Shown here one piece after another: positions 24,907 to 36,574 of a DNA stretch of 64,000 bases. Under the pieces are notes generated by a model. It was not told the DNA's origin and made no database searches. It saw only the letters and a program-made list of their open reading frames with translations. The stretch is from Fictibacillus sp. FJAT-27399. GTDB taxonomy: Bacteria > Bacillota > Bacilli > Bacillales > Fictibacillaceae. Location: NCBI RefSeq assembly GCF_001510655.1, contig NZ_LMVC01000001.1, positions 198,574 through 262,573 on the forward strand, given 5' to 3'. The stretch's first letter is position 1, and every line of letters starts with the position of its first letter. The position numbers were made by a program, and so were the translations under genes.

Positions 24907-25839
24907 ATGAATGCTGGAATACTGGGTTTAGGTGCTTATGTCCCTGAGAAAGTGTTAACAAATTTCGATTTGGAAAAAATGGTAGATACAAGTGATGAAT
25001 GGATTCGTACTCGAACAGGAATTGAAGAACGCAGAATAGCATCTGACGATATCAATACATCACACATGTCTGAAAATGCTGCACGAGAGGCGCTTAAAAA
25101 CGCTGATATGAATGCAGAGGACATTGATCTGATTGTTGTGGCTACCGTCACTCCTGACAGGCCTTTTCCTTCCGTTGCTTGTATGATCCAGGATCGGCTG
25201 GGAGCGGTTAATGCTGTTGCTATGGATATAAGTGCAGCCTGCTCTGGGTTCATGTATGGAATGGTGATCGCTAAACAATTCATTGAATCGGGAACCTACA
25301 AAAATGTTTTGGTAGTCGGAGCTGAAAAATTGTCCAGAATTACAGACTGGAATGACAGAAATACAGCAGTGCTGTTTGGTGACGGAGCAGGTGCTGCTGT
25401 AATGTCGACAGTTTCTGAAGGCAGAGGGATCCTTTCCTTTGAACTGGGTTCAGACGGCAGAGGAGCGAAACACCTTTATCAGGACAAATATCTTTATATG
25501 AACGGCCGGGAAGTGTTTAAATTTGCTGTCCGCCAAATGGGTGAATCATCCATGAACGTTGTTGAAAAAGCTGGATTGACTAAGGATGATGTAGATTACC
25601 TTATTCCGCATCAAGCCAACATCCGGATCATGGAAGCAGCTCGGCAGCGGCTTGATCTACCGAAAGAAAAAATGGCAGTAACCGTAAATAAATATGGAAA
25701 TACTTCATCAGCATCTATTCCTATGGCTATTTCTGATGCCTTAAAAAATGGTAAAATAAAAGATGATGATCTGCTAGTACTCGTTGGATTTGGAGGCGGC
25801 CTTACATGGGGTGCAGTTGCACTTCGGTGGGGAAGATAA
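24907..25839 (+). CDS. fabH: 3-oxoacyl-ACP synthase III FabH
   Basis: Initiates fatty acid synthesis by condensing acyl-CoA primers with malonyl-ACP (310 residues). The catalytic triad is visible: Cys in AACSGFMYG near residue 112, His in IPHQANIRI near 237 and Asn in [10 protein letters not shown] near 267. In Bacillus the FabH enzymes prefer branched primers that give iso/anteiso acids; the specificity here is inferred. It is 36 bp upstream of fabF, as in the B. subtilis fabHA-fabF operon, and is preceded by a FapR site. Confidence 0.95.
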   Translation: MNAGILGLGAYVPEKVLTNFDLEKMVDTSDEWIRTRTGIEERRIASDDINTSHMSENAAREALKNADMNAEDIDLIVVATVTPDRPFPSVACMIQDRLGAVNAVAMDISAACSGFMYGMVIAKQFIESGTYKNVLVVGAEKLSRITDWNDRNTAVLFGDGAGAAVMSTVSEGRGILSFELGSDGRGAKHLYQDKYLYMNGREVFKFAVRQMGESSMNVVEKAGLTKDDVDYLIPHQANIRIMEAARQRLDLPKEKMAVTVNKYGNTSSASIPMAISDALKNGKIKDDDLLVLVGFGGGLTWGAVALRWGR

Positions 25840-25875
25840 TAGCTAACTATTCTTCAAAGGAGAGTTGAATTAAAA

Positions 25876-27114
25876 ATGAAAAGACGCGTAGTAATTACAG
25901 GAATGGGAGCCGTTTCTCCCCTTGGAAATAGTGTAGAAGAAACATGGAACCGAATCGTTGCAGGTGAATCTGGTGTTGGCCCGCTAACACGCAGGGACCG
26001 GGATAAATTCCCGGTAAAAGTAGCTGCAGAAGCTACAGAATTTGATCCCCAGGAATTCATGGACCGCAAAGAAGCAAGAAAAATGGACCGTTTTACTCAA
26101 TTTGCAGTAGCTGCCTCTAAAATGGCAGTGGAAGATGCAGAGCTTGACATTACAGATGAGATCGCACCGCGTGTAGGGGTGTGGATCGGTTCTGGAATCG
26201 GCGGAATGGATACGCATGAAGAACAATTCCGTGTTTTTGAGAAAAAAGGCTACAGAAGGGTCAGCCCGTTCTTTGTACCGATGATGATTCCGGATATGGC
26301 AGCAGGACAGGTTTCCATTATTCTTGGAGCAAAAGGTATGAACTCCTGTACGGTAACGGCTTGTGCATCAGGTGCAAACTCCATTGGTGACGCGTTTAAA
26401 GTGATTCAGCGCGGAGATGCGGATGCGATGATCTGCGGAGGAACTGAGGCACCGATCACAGATATGGCATTGGCTGGTTTTTGCCAAGCTGGAGCACTCT
26501 CCTACAATGAGGATCCTGCAACAGCCAGCCGTCCATTTGATGCGAACCGCAGCGGTTTCGTCATTGGTGAAGGTGCAGGTATTCTTGTCCTTGAAGATCT
26601 TGAGTTTGCAAAAAAACGCGGAGCGAAAATTTACGCGGAAATCGTAGGCTATGCAGGCACCGGTGATGCCCATCACATTACAGCCCCGGCTCCAGGAGGA
26701 GAAGGCGGAGTCAGAGCCATGACACAAGCTGTTGAAGACAGCGGTCTTGCATTAGAAGAAATTGATTACATCAATGCTCATGGAACAAGCACAGATTATA
26801 ATGATAAGTTTGAAACGATGGCGATCAAAGAAGTATTTGGAGAGCATGCTTATAAAGTGGCTGTCAGTTCAACAAAATCAATGACAGGGCATCTTTTAGG
26901 CGCGGCAGGTGGAATTGAAGCGATTTTCTCAGTAAAATCCATTCAAAACAGTATCATTCCTCCTACCATTAACTATGAAACAGCGGATCCGGAGTGTGAT
27001 CTGGATTACGTGCCGAATGAAGCAAGAAAAGCAGAAGTTAACGCTGTGCTCAGCAACTCTTTAGGCTTCGGCGGCCATAACGCAACACTTATCTTTAAAA
27101 AATACAGTGAGTAG
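25876..27114 (+). CDS. fabF: 3-oxoacyl-ACP synthase II FabF
   Basis: The elongating condensing enzyme (412 residues). It has Cys in [13 protein letters not shown] near residue 163, the His of HGTSTDYND near 303 and the His of GHLLGAAGG near 340, plus the N-terminal [15 protein letters not shown]. It adds two carbons from malonyl-ACP in each cycle. It is co-transcribed with fabH (36-bp gap, AAAGGAG site). Three tandem hairpins follow the stop codon immediately. Confidence 0.96.
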   Translation: MKRRVVITGMGAVSPLGNSVEETWNRIVAGESGVGPLTRRDRDKFPVKVAAEATEFDPQEFMDRKEARKMDRFTQFAVAASKMAVEDAELDITDEIAPRVGVWIGSGIGGMDTHEEQFRVFEKKGYRRVSPFFVPMMIPDMAAGQVSIILGAKGMNSCTVTACASGANSIGDAFKVIQRGDADAMICGGTEAPITDMALAGFCQAGALSYNEDPATASRPFDANRSGFVIGEGAGILVLEDLEFAKKRGAKIYAEIVGYAGTGDAHHITAPAPGGEGGVRAMTQAVEDSGLALEEIDYINAHGTSTDYNDKFETMAIKEVFGEHAYKVAVSSTKSMTGHLLGAAGGIEAIFSVKSIQNSIIPPTINYETADPECDLDYVPNEARKAEVNAVLSNSLGFGGHNATLIFKKYSE

Positions 27115-27240
27115 TACAAAATCTTGGTTGATTTTTTCAACCAAGATTTTTGTTTGTGTACAAAATGATGGTTGATTTTTTCAGCCAAGATATTTGTTTG
27201 TAATACAAAACCCTGGTTGATTCTATTAACCAGGGTTTTG
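27115..27240 (+). repeat. Three tandem hairpin repeats after fabF
   Basis: Three units of 44-45 bp starting with TACAAAA at 27115, 27159 and 27204. Each contains an inverted repeat: CTTGGTTGA / TCAACCAAG, ATGGTTGA / TCAGCCA (imperfect) and CCCTGGTT / AACCAGGG. Each is followed by a T-rich tract, so each could act as a terminator. Sequence similarity between units points to tandem duplication. Confidence 0.8.
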
Positions 27241-27336
27241 TGTTCTTTTCGGGATTTTTCTTCCCATGCCATAGAATAAATTGGACAACCTCTGACTATA
27301 CTGTTTTTAACAAAACGGTTAAGCGAGGGGTTGCAG

Positions 27337-28083
27337 ATGTTATATTTACGAGATGTTTGGGTGAATTGGTTCGAAGGTGAAGAAAATGGCTATAACGTTT
27401 GTGAGTTCCATGAGTGGAGAAAGGATGACTTTATTGAATTGCTCGATCAAGTTCCAATCGTGAAAATGGATTCTTCACTCTTTCATTATATTGAAAATGA
27501 ACTTAGCGATCTTCCAGATTCCCTTTTAGAGGAAGTACACCAAAAAGCATACGTAAGAAAAAACAACCAGAGAGTGCAGCTTGATCATTGTTTTATCATA
27601 ACGGATGAGAAGAAAACGATGGTGATTGACACGATGGGCTATCGTATCCCGATACGAAAGAGCAGACTGATTCCGAGACAGGAACAGCTCGTCTATGAAA
27701 TGGCGGAACAAATGGAGACCGCAACTTACACGTTCAAACCAGAAATCAAAGAAAAAGAGCATCATATCCTATCACCGGAACCGATTATCATGAGAGGGCT
27801 CACAAGAAAAGAAAGACAGTTAAAGCAGCTCTTGTTCATGGTGCTGGATCAGCTTCATACAACTAAAAATGTTGCGGAAGTGCGTTATTGGTATACGGAG
27901 TGGATGCCTGAGAATTACATGGCCATTCAGCGAATGGAATTTGAAGAAGCATGGGCAGCACTTTATTCTGAAATTAAAGACGGCTGGAGCGACCAGCATT
28001 ATGCAATCTGTGAACGATTAGTAAAAGGGCAGCCTTACTTTGAAAAGATATGGGAACTTGAGAACGGGACACACGTAAACTGA
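27337..28083 (+). CDS. yjbA: YjbA family (UPF0736) protein
   Basis: A 248-residue soluble protein of the UPF0736/YjbA family, recognised by the start [27 protein letters not shown] and by its position before trpS and the opp genes. The function is unknown. It is rich in Trp and acidic residues, and no catalytic motif is visible. The ATG at 27337 has GAGGGG six bases upstream; the TTG at 27331 overlaps that spacing. Repeat copy C starts 12 bp after the stop and probably supplies its terminator. Confidence 0.85.
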   Translation: MLYLRDVWVNWFEGEENGYNVCEFHEWRKDDFIELLDQVPIVKMDSSLFHYIENELSDLPDSLLEEVHQKAYVRKNNQRVQLDHCFIITDEKKTMVIDTMGYRIPIRKSRLIPRQEQLVYEMAEQMETATYTFKPEIKEKEHHILSPEPIIMRGLTRKERQLKQLLFMVLDQLHTTKNVAEVRYWYTEWMPENYMAIQRMEFEEAWAALYSEIKDGWSDQHYAICERLVKGQPYFEKIWELENGTHVN

Positions 28084-28095
28084 CCATGAAGCAAT

Positions 28096-28343
28096 AAGGG
28101 GCTGTCCTGAAAGTCGAAAATTGACCTTCAGGCAGCTCCTTTGCCGTGAAAAATCTTCAATGAAAAGTTGATTGGAGTGCAAGGTGCGAGACTCCTGCGG
28201 GACTAGCGTGACAGGTGAGACTCCCGCAGGCGCTTGCGCCAAAAAGTAGGCGTTCACGCCGGTAAGGCTCACCGCACGCCCCGCGGAAAGCGAGCAGCCT
28301 GGAGCGGAGATCAAAAGCTATCAGACTTCTTGGACAGCCCCTT
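28096..28343 (-). repeat. Full copy (C) of ~250 bp dispersed repeat, inverted
   Basis: The reverse complement of copies B and D over 248 bp, with the same terminal inverted repeat (AAGGGGCTGTCC / GGACAGCCCCTT). The terminator-like end is on the left, facing the yjbA 3' end. Its internal hairpin reads GGCGC-GCGCC (28229-28240), where copies B and D read GGTGC-GCACC: both arms change together. Confidence 0.9.
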
Positions 28344-28484
28344 ATTATGATCTTCAGGATTGAAGCCAGGGGTGGAGTTATGTGAATACTCATTTCGAGT
28401 AACGCTCAATTAAATCAAGATTCGGATTAAATCCCTAAATTAACAACTGCTTTTCCGCAAGATTCAAACTTCAAAAAACACATA

Positions 28485-28511
28485 GAAACCCCCACTTAAA
28501 GTGGAGGTTTC
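28485..28511 (-). terminator. Intrinsic terminator after trpS
   Basis: AAACCTCCACT-TTA-AGTGGGGGTTT on the minus strand, 18 bp after the trpS stop. The following T run is weak. Confidence 0.6.
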
Positions 28512-28528
28512 TTCACGTGTTCCGGGTT

Positions 28529-29790
<1,262 letters not shown>

Positions 29791-29821
29791 TTATCATCGC
29801 CAAGATCATTCAATTAAAATA

Positions 29822-29850
29822 AGTATAGTAAATTTAAGACAGAATTGCAA
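29822..29850 (-). promoter_or_regulatory. Sigma-A promoter of trpS
   Basis: TTGCAA (29845-29850) and TATACT (29822-29827) on the minus strand with a 17-bp spacer, just upstream of the T-box leader and inside the 3' end of the DUF3899-like gene. Confidence 0.75.
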
Positions 29851-30202
29851 CCAGGCTAGAGACCACAAACAGAAAAAGACCCGAAGAGAGGAGCGGAAAA
29901 ACAAATTCTCCTGATACTCTTTCTGAAAGATAGAAGTTCGATTCGGTTTCATGGCTGCTTGCATACTCTGCAGACTTAGAGAAACTCTTCATAACTTTTT
30001 TCAGTGTCCTGGAAAACAGATCGAATAATCCTCCCCTGATGACAAAAAGGGTTAAGCCAATTAAAAGGAGGGCGAGGGAAACCATGAAAAGGTTGTTCAC
30101 TAAATGAATGAGGTGGATCTTTTTTTCAGAGACAAGCTCTATAATGAGCGAAAGTATTATGGATCCCGCGGTTAATAACAATGAGGAAGTCAAGCGTGAC
30201 AT
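29834..30202 (-). CDS. Small membrane protein, DUF3899-like, 122 aa
   Basis: A 122-residue protein with three predicted hydrophobic segments (about residues 5-24, 36-56 and 100-120) separated by a basic/polar stretch (RTLKKVMKSFSKSAEY). The layout fits DUF3899 as I recall it, a Bacillaceae membrane family of unknown function. The ATG at 30202 has AGGAG seven bases upstream; the longer frame from 30262 has none. The trpS promoter lies inside its 3' end, so transcription of the two may be linked. Confidence 0.65.
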   Translation of the reverse strand: MSRLTSSLLLTAGSIILSLIIELVSEKKIHLIHLVNNLFMVSLALLLIGLTLFVIRGGLFDLFSRTLKKVMKSFSKSAEYASSHETESNFYLSERVSGEFVFPLLSSGLFLFVVSSLVAILS

Positions 30203-30620
30203 CAAATTTCTCCTATCTGAAAAATTCAAGTTTGTTTTATACATTTTAACATGAAAATTCACGAATGGAGTAATACTTTTTACCTAGTAAATCCCCCTGT
30301 CGATCTTCTTGAAGTGAGCTTTTTGATTCAAAACAGCGGGAGAGCGAAAAAAATATGGGGTAATAAAGGAGGATATATCACCAAACATTCTGGAAATTAC
30401 TGTCTTAAAAACAGAAAGAAAACGACGGACAATAATAGGTCTTTATTCCTATTTTTTGTTAATAAAACGTAAATATTATGGGCTTTTTGTAAAAGTCGTA
30501 AAAAAAAGTATATGCATAATAGTTAGAAAACTTGTATAATACGGTTGTGGGCAAAATGTCTGATAATTCACGAAGCTTTGGTCCACTAATTAGGTAAACA
30601 GAAAAAGGGGAGGTCAATTC
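30203..30620 (+). promoter_or_regulatory. opp upstream region with probable -10 box
   Basis: A 418-base gap before oppA. A TATAAT lies at 30535-30540, but no good -35 box stands 17 bp before it. A weak hairpin (AATAGG / CCTATT, 30434-30453) followed by T occurs upstream. An open frame on the plus strand at 30251-30472 lacks a ribosome site and is not called. No riboswitch was recognised. Confidence 0.45.
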
Positions 30621-32309
30621 ATGAAGAAGTCAAAATGGTCGTTACTTCTAACGATCGTGCTCGTATTGAGCGTCTTTCTTTCTGCGTGTAGCGGAAAGAG
30701 CGGTAAAGATGACAAAGCAAATGGCAATGCATCTGAAGGTAATGGTAGTTCATCTAAAGAAAAGGTGCTTAACCTGTTAGACTCATCAGAAATTCCGTAC
30801 CTTGATAACATCATGGCGGATGACTCTGTATCTCTAAACGTTGCGAATAACGTTTACGAAGGTCTTTACACTTTAGATGACAAAGATCAGCCAGTCCTTT
30901 CTGGTGCTGCTGAAGAGCCGCAAGAAAAAGACGGCGGTAAAACATGGGTATTCAAACTTCGTGATGACGCTGTTTGGAGCAACGGTGAAAAAGTAACAGC
31001 AAATGATTATGTATTTGCTTGGAGAAAAGCTGTAGCGAAAGAAACAGCTACTCAATACTCTTTCATTTATCAAGTAGCAGGTATCCTGAATGCAGATAAA
31101 ATACTTAACCCTGAAGACAAAATGTACAACAAAACGGATCAGCTTGGTGTTAAAGCAATTGATGACAAAACTTTAGAAATTAAATTTGCAGCTGACCCTG
31201 CATCAAAACCTTACACTAAAGCGGTTCTTTCATTCCCTACTTTCTATCCGCAAAATGAAGCTTTCGTTAAAAAACAAGGCAAAGAGTTTGCTCTTGAAGC
31301 AGACAAAGCGCTTTATAACGGCCCTTACACTCTTTCTAAATGGGAGCATGAAAAAGGCTGGCAGTTGAAAAAGAACCCTAAATATTGGGACAAGAACAAC
31401 GTAAAAGTTGACACAATCAACGTAAACGTAGTTAAAGAAGAAGCAACTCGCATCAACCTGTTTGAAACTGGAAAAGCAGACCGTACTACCATTTCTGCTG
31501 AGTACGTGGATCAATACAAAGACAAGAAAGATATTTTCAGTACTGTTCCTGAATCAACATTATTCTTCTTGCGTATGAACCAAAAGAACAAAGCGTTGGC
31601 TAATGAAAACATCCGTCACGCACTAGATATGGGCTGGGACAAAAAACAGCTTACTGACGTTCTTTTAAACAATGGATCTGTTCCTGCTTACTTCCTAGTT
31701 CCTTCTAAGTTCGTTAACGGTCCAGATGGATCTGACTTCCGTGAGAAGTATGGCGACCTTAATAAAGGCGATGCTAAAAAGGCAAAAGAATATTGGGAAA
31801 AAGGCTTGAAAGAGCTTGGAACAAAGAAAGTAGATCTTACTCTACTTAACTATGACAGCGATACAGCACAAAAAGATGCGCAGTTCATCAAAAACCAACT
31901 TGAGAAAAACCTTCCTGGTCTATCTCTAAAAATTAAGCCACAACCATTCAAACAAAAACTTAAGCTTGAAGAGAAACTTGATTACGATATCTCTTATGCT
32001 GGTTGGGGACCTGACTATCCAGATCCAATGACATTCGTAGATATGTTCGTAACTAATAGTCCTCATAACGAAATGGCTTACTCAAACAAAAAGTATGACG
32101 ACCTAATCAAAAAAGCTTCATCTGAAACAGATCTTAAAAAGCGTTGGACTATGATGCAAGACGCTGAAAAAATCTTGATTCAGGATGATGCAGCAATCAG
32201 CCCGATGTACCAACGTGGTCTTGCTTACATCACTAAGCCAAACCTTAAAAACGTAGTAAACCACTCATTTGGCGGAGATTTCAGCTATAAAAACTGGGAT
32301 GTTAAGTAA
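30621..32309 (+). CDS. oppA: Oligopeptide ABC transporter, substrate-binding lipoprotein OppA
   Basis: A family 5 solute-binding protein (562 residues) that captures peptides outside the membrane. It has a lipoprotein signal peptide with lipobox LSAC (Cys about residue 23), the SBP_bac_5 hallmark WVFKLRDDAVWSNGEKVTA, and a C-terminal YAGWGPDYPDP. In B. subtilis, OppA imports signalling peptides (CSF, PhrA) for competence and sporulation. A hairpin separates it from oppB, which would allow excess OppA over the membrane parts. Its codon use looks like that of a highly expressed gene. Confidence 0.94.
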   Translation: MKKSKWSLLLTIVLVLSVFLSACSGKSGKDDKANGNASEGNGSSSKEKVLNLLDSSEIPYLDNIMADDSVSLNVANNVYEGLYTLDDKDQPVLSGAAEEPQEKDGGKTWVFKLRDDAVWSNGEKVTANDYVFAWRKAVAKETATQYSFIYQVAGILNADKILNPEDKMYNKTDQLGVKAIDDKTLEIKFAADPASKPYTKAVLSFPTFYPQNEAFVKKQGKEFALEADKALYNGPYTLSKWEHEKGWQLKKNPKYWDKNNVKVDTINVNVVKEEATRINLFETGKADRTTISAEYVDQYKDKKDIFSTVPESTLFFLRMNQKNKALANENIRHALDMGWDKKQLTDVLLNNGSVPAYFLVPSKFVNGPDGSDFREKYGDLNKGDAKKAKEYWEKGLKELGTKKVDLTLLNYDSDTAQKDAQFIKNQLEKNLPGLSLKIKPQPFKQKLKLEEKLDYDISYAGWGPDYPDPMTFVDMFVTNSPHNEMAYSNKKYDDLIKKASSETDLKKRWTMMQDAEKILIQDDAAISPMYQRGLAYITKPNLKNVVNHSFGGDFSYKNWDVK

Positions 32310-32342
32310 AAAATAATATTAAATGGTTAAATAGCTATACGC

Positions 32343-32380
32343 GGAGAGTATATGTCAGTAAGCCATATACTCTCCTTTTA
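32343..32380 (+). terminator. Hairpin between oppA and oppB (partial terminator)
   Basis: GGAGAGTATATG pairs perfectly with CATATACTCTCC across a nine-base loop, followed by TTTTAA. It sits 34 bp after the oppA stop. It is likely to stabilise the oppA transcript or reduce read-through into oppB. Confidence 0.75.
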
Positions 32381-32505
32381 ACTGCAAAATTCTCACTAGT
32401 TGAAATTTGTCGAACTTTCAAATAAAACTATTGTAGGATATTGTAATCTCAACTATTATAGATATATAGGTATATAGCTGGGGTTTATTATTAGGAGGTG
32501 CAATA

Positions 32506-33435
32506 GTGGTTCGTTTTGTACTCAAACGCATGGTTTACATGTTGATCACACTATTTATTATTTCTTCATTTACGTTTTTCTTAATGAAGCTGCTGCCAGG
32601 TTCTCCGTTTAACAACGAGGAAAAATTGACAGCAGAGCAAAAAGTTATCTTGAATGAAAAATACGGGCTGAATGATCCGATTCCTGTACAGTACTTTAAC
32701 TATATGAGCAATCTCGTAAAAGGGGACGCGGGTGTTTCCTTCCAGTATGACAACCGGCCTGTATCCACTATGATTACAGAGAGAATTGGGCCTTCTGCTG
32801 TTCTGGGTGTTGAAGCAACTATTTTTGGAACGATTATCGGATTGATCCTAGGAATTGCCGCTGCATTAAAGCAAAATTCGGCGATTGATTACGTTTCTTC
32901 ACTATTTGCTGTATTAGGGATATCCATTCCTTCATTTGTATTTGCCGGTGTTCTTCAATATTACGTGGGAGTTAAGCTAGATTGGCTGCCCGTAGCCCTT
33001 TGGGATGGTCCGAAATATCATGTTCTGCCAGCACTTTCGTTATCGGTTTTTGTAATAGCAACAGTTGCGAGGTTCATGAGAACGGAAATGCTAGAAGTGT
33101 TGGGACAAGATTATATTACAACTGCTAAATCCAAAGGTTTAAAAAATATTGTTGTTATTTGGAAACACACGATTAGAAATGCAATGATTCCGGTAGTAAC
33201 TATTTTAGGGCCTCTTGCCATCAACCTGATCACAGGTACGCTGATCATCGAACGAATTTTTGCAGTGCCTGGCCTGGGATACCAATTCGTAGGTTCGATC
33301 ACACTTAATGATTATCCGGTAATTATGGCAACTACCATTTTTTATAGTGTATGTTTCATTGTAGTCATTTTAATTGTTGACATTTTGTACGGAATTATTG
33401 ACCCGAGAATCAGGGTTGCAGGAGGCAAGGAATAA
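32506..33435 (+). CDS. oppB: Oligopeptide ABC transporter permease OppB
   Basis: An inner permease of 309 residues with about six transmembrane helices and the EAA-type motif in ALGQDYITTAKSKGL-like sequence near residue 200, which contacts the ATPases. The N terminus MVRFVLKRMVYMLITLFIIS is typical of the DppB/OppB group. The start is GTG after TTAGGAGGTG. The stop overlaps the oppC start (TAATG). Confidence 0.94.
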   Translation: MVRFVLKRMVYMLITLFIISSFTFFLMKLLPGSPFNNEEKLTAEQKVILNEKYGLNDPIPVQYFNYMSNLVKGDAGVSFQYDNRPVSTMITERIGPSAVLGVEATIFGTIIGLILGIAAALKQNSAIDYVSSLFAVLGISIPSFVFAGVLQYYVGVKLDWLPVALWDGPKYHVLPALSLSVFVIATVARFMRTEMLEVLGQDYITTAKSKGLKNIVVIWKHTIRNAMIPVVTILGPLAINLITGTLIIERIFAVPGLGYQFVGSITLNDYPVIMATTIFYSVCFIVVILIVDILYGIIDPRIRVAGGKE

Positions 33436-34454
33436 TGAGCATGCGTGAAAAACAACTTAACAATGATTTGTTCCAGCCTGCGGTGATCTCTGCGGAAGCT
33501 TCTGAAAAAATAACGAAAGAGAGCACTTCCTTTTGGCAGGATGCCAGAAGACGTTTGTTTGAAAACAAGGGAGCTGTTGCTGGGCTTATCATCATCGTAG
33601 CTATTCTCCTTTTTGCCTTTTTAGGTCCAGTTATGAGTCATAACGGCTTTGATGATCAAGACACAAGCAGAACCAATTTGCCGCCGCGTATTCCTTTACT
33701 TGAAAAGGTAAGCTTCCTTGGTGTTGATGGTGTGGACATCCGAGGCGTCGATCAGTATAAAATGAAAAACCAGACAAAAAATTACTACTGGTTTGGAACG
33801 GACGCTCTGGGCCGGGATCAGTTCGTAAGAATATGGAAAGGGACACAGATTTCTCTTTACATCGCATTCTTAGCTGCAGCCATTGACATGATTATTGGTG
33901 TAGCTTATGGAGCCATTTCAGGTTTCTTTGGCGGACGAACGGATAATATTATGCAGAGGATTATTGAGATCGTAGTCGGTATCCCCAACTTAATCGTCAT
34001 TATCCTTTTCATTCTAATTCTTGATCCAGGTATTTTATCCATCACAATGGCATTGGTTATTACAGGCTGGACAACAATGGCCCGTATTGTACGCGGACAG
34101 ATCTTAAAATTGAAAAACCAGGAATTTGTAATGGCATCAAAATCATTGGGGGCAACAAGTTCCCGTATTTTGACAAAGCACATGTTCCCGAATATTTTGG
34201 GTGCGATCATCATTACATCCATGTTTACTATTCCTAACGCTATTTTCTTTGAAGCATTCCTAAGCTTTATCGGACTTGGACTTGCTCCTCCAACAGCTTC
34301 TCTAGGGTCATTAGTAAACGAAGGATTTAAATCATTACAGATCTATCCTCACCTAGTAATGTACCCGGCTGTCATTATCTCGTTGATCATGATCAGCTTT
34401 AACCTATTGGGTGACGGATTACGTGATGCTCTGGATCCTAAGATGCGTAAATAG
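33435..34454 (+). CDS. oppC: Oligopeptide ABC transporter permease OppC
   Basis: The second permease (339 residues). It has a longer N-terminal cytoplasmic part, one membrane helix near residue 50, an external segment of about 70 residues (NGFDDQDTSRTNLPPR...) and five further helices. The EAA loop is in VMASKSLGATSSRILTKH. Together with OppB it forms the translocation pore. It is translationally coupled to oppB and lies 11 bp before oppD. Confidence 0.94.
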   Translation: MSMREKQLNNDLFQPAVISAEASEKITKESTSFWQDARRRLFENKGAVAGLIIIVAILLFAFLGPVMSHNGFDDQDTSRTNLPPRIPLLEKVSFLGVDGVDIRGVDQYKMKNQTKNYYWFGTDALGRDQFVRIWKGTQISLYIAFLAAAIDMIIGVAYGAISGFFGGRTDNIMQRIIEIVVGIPNLIVIILFILILDPGILSITMALVITGWTTMARIVRGQILKLKNQEFVMASKSLGATSSRILTKHMFPNILGAIIITSMFTIPNAIFFEAFLSFIGLGLAPPTASLGSLVNEGFKSLQIYPHLVMYPAVIISLIMISFNLLGDGLRDALDPKMRK

Positions 34455-34465
34455 GGGGAGAAAAT

Positions 34466-35485
34466 ATGAAGAATATATTAGAACTTAACAATCTTAATGT
34501 CTCCTTTCATACATTTGCAGGAGAAGTAAAAGCGGTTCGCGGGGTAAGTCTGCATCTTGAAAAGGGTGAGTCCCTTGCGATAGTAGGAGAATCCGGATCA
34601 GGTAAATCTGTTACTTCGAAAGCAATCATGCGATTATTGCCTGAAAAAACGAGTGAGATTAAGGAAGGCCAAATCTTTTTTGAAGGAAAAGATCTAGTGA
34701 AGCTCTCCAACCGCGAGATGGAGAAAATCCGTGGTTCTGAGATTTCTATGATTTTCCAGGATCCGATGACTTCCCTAAACCCGACGATGACAGTCGGGAA
34801 GCAAATCATGGAAGGTCTTCGCAAGCATCAGAACTTGTCTAAGAGCGAAGCGAAAGAAAGAGCAATCAATCTCTTAAAGCTTGTAGGAATTCCAAATCCG
34901 GAACTCCGCATTACAGAATATCCTCACCAATTCTCTGGTGGGATGAGACAGCGTGTGGTCATCGCCATCGCGCTTGCGTGTAACCCAAAAGTATTAATCG
35001 CCGATGAGCCAACAACGGCACTTGATGTTACGATTCAGGCACAGATCCTTGATTTAATGAGAGATCTGCAGCAAAAGACCGGAACAGCTATTATTCTGAT
35101 TACCCATGATCTTGGTGTAGTAGCCAATCTTTCACAAAGGGTCGCGGTAATGTACGGTGGAACGATTGTTGAAACAGGTACAACGGATGAAGTGTTCTAC
35201 AATCCTAAACATCCTTACACTTGGGGATTACTATCCTCCATGCCAAAGTTAAACACGAACGACAAAGAATTGCTGGCGATTCCTGGTACGCCGCCAAACT
35301 TGCTTAATCCGCCGAAAGGCTGCCCGTTTGCTGCACGCTGCCCTTATGCGATGCAGGTTTGTGTGGACCATATGCCGGATGCCTCAGACGTTACTTCAAC
35401 TCATAAATCGGCTTGCTGGCTGCTGGATGAGCGTGCGCCTAAGGTAGAACCGCCTGAAGCTGCATTAGTAGGAGGTGCCCGTTAA
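34466..35485 (+). CDS. oppD: Oligopeptide ABC transporter ATPase OppD
   Basis: An ABC ATPase of 339 residues: Walker A GESGSGKS near residue 40, Q-loop [13 protein letters not shown], signature FSGGMRQRV, and Walker [13 protein letters not shown]. The C-terminal oligopeptide-transporter extension carries [12 protein letters not shown] with paired cysteines that in some relatives bind an iron-sulfur cluster. It powers import together with OppF. The stop overlaps the oppF start. Confidence 0.95.
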   Translation: MKNILELNNLNVSFHTFAGEVKAVRGVSLHLEKGESLAIVGESGSGKSVTSKAIMRLLPEKTSEIKEGQIFFEGKDLVKLSNREMEKIRGSEISMIFQDPMTSLNPTMTVGKQIMEGLRKHQNLSKSEAKERAINLLKLVGIPNPELRITEYPHQFSGGMRQRVVIAIALACNPKVLIADEPTTALDVTIQAQILDLMRDLQQKTGTAIILITHDLGVVANLSQRVAVMYGGTIVETGTTDEVFYNPKHPYTWGLLSSMPKLNTNDKELLAIPGTPPNLLNPPKGCPFAARCPYAMQVCVDHMPDASDVTSTHKSACWLLDERAPKVEPPEAALVGGAR

Positions 35486-36486
35486 TGGCAGTTGTAGAAA
35501 GAGAGAAGTTATTAGAAGTCAAGAACCTGAAAAAGCATTTTAGAGTTGGCAAGAATGCTGTGTTAAAAGCAGTTGACGATGTTAGCTTTGATATATATAA
35601 AGGTGAAACACTCGGACTTGTTGGAGAATCCGGCTGCGGAAAATCTACGACTGGAAGAACGATTATTCGTCTATACGATGCTACAGACGGCAATGTCGCC
35701 TATGAAGGTGTTGATGTTCATGGCAAAAAGTCCGGTAAAGAATTAAAATCCTTTAACCGCAAGATGCAAATGATCTTCCAGGATCCCTATGCATCCTTAA
35801 ATCCAAGGATGACGATCAAAGATATTATTGCCGAGGGAATAGATATCCACGGTCTGGCAAAGAACGACAAGGAACGTATGGAGCGTGTTTACGAGCTTCT
35901 TGAAACGGTAGGGCTGAACCGTGCACATGCCAGCCGTTACCCGCATGAATTCTCAGGCGGACAGCGTCAGCGTATCGGTATTGCCCGTGCCCTTGCAGTG
36001 GATCCTGATTTTATCATCGCTGACGAACCGATCTCAGCGTTGGACGTATCCATTCAGGCGCAGGTTGTAAACCTGCTTATGAAACTCCAAAAAGAACGCG
36101 GACTAACGTATTTATTCATCGCCCATGATCTTTCCATGGTTAAACATATTTCCGACCGCGTGGGTGTTATGTATCTTGGAAACATAGTTGAGCTTGCAGA
36201 CAGTGATGAGCTTTATGAAGAGCCTCTGCATCCGTATACTCAAGCGCTTCTTTCAGCCATACCTGTTCCGGATCCTGAAGTAGAACGAAGCCGCGAGCGA
36301 ATCATTCTTGAAGGTGATATTCCGAGCCCAATCAGCCCGCCAAGCGGATGCCGTTTCCGTACGCGCTGTCCGCATGCCATGGATGTTTGCGCAAGTACAG
36401 TTCCTAAATGGCAGGAAGCAAGAGAAGGCCACTGGGTAGCTTGCCATCTTTATGACAATGAATTGAACAAAGAGAATAAACAGTAA
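35485..36486 (+). CDS. oppF: Oligopeptide ABC transporter ATPase OppF
   Basis: The partner ATPase (333 residues): Walker [11 protein letters not shown]-loop [13 protein letters not shown], signature [10 protein letters not shown], Walker [13 protein letters not shown], and a C-terminal cysteine-containing extension ([14 protein letters not shown]). It is the last gene of oppABCDF, and a terminator follows 10 bp after the stop. The gene order is identical to B. subtilis opp; the separate app transporter genes that lie nearby in B. subtilis are absent here. Confidence 0.95.
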   Translation: MAVVEREKLLEVKNLKKHFRVGKNAVLKAVDDVSFDIYKGETLGLVGESGCGKSTTGRTIIRLYDATDGNVAYEGVDVHGKKSGKELKSFNRKMQMIFQDPYASLNPRMTIKDIIAEGIDIHGLAKNDKERMERVYELLETVGLNRAHASRYPHEFSGGQRQRIGIARALAVDPDFIIADEPISALDVSIQAQVVNLLMKLQKERGLTYLFIAHDLSMVKHISDRVGVMYLGNIVELADSDELYEEPLHPYTQALLSAIPVPDPEVERSRERIILEGDIPSPISPPSGCRFRTRCPHAMDVCASTVPKWQEAREGHWVACHLYDNELNKENKQ

Positions 36487-36495
36487 CAAATGACG

Positions 36496-36525
36496 CGATC
36501 TCCTGTATATCAGGAGGTCGTTTTA
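36496..36525 (+). terminator. Intrinsic terminator of the opp operon
   Basis: CGATCTCCTG-TATAT-CAGGAGGTCG followed by TTTTA, directly after oppF. Confidence 0.85.
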
Positions 36526-36574
36526 TGATATGTTTAAGGAGGGTTATAAGGATTATTTGAAACGAGGTAATTGA

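Noticed and set aside
27115-27240. Considered as a CRISPR array or attachment site
   Set aside because: Only three diverged units that form terminator-type stems; no spacers or integrase gene.
30251-30472. Open frame of 73 codons before oppA
   Set aside because: No ribosome binding site, composition unlike neighbouring genes, and it begins in the upstream region of a divergent gene.
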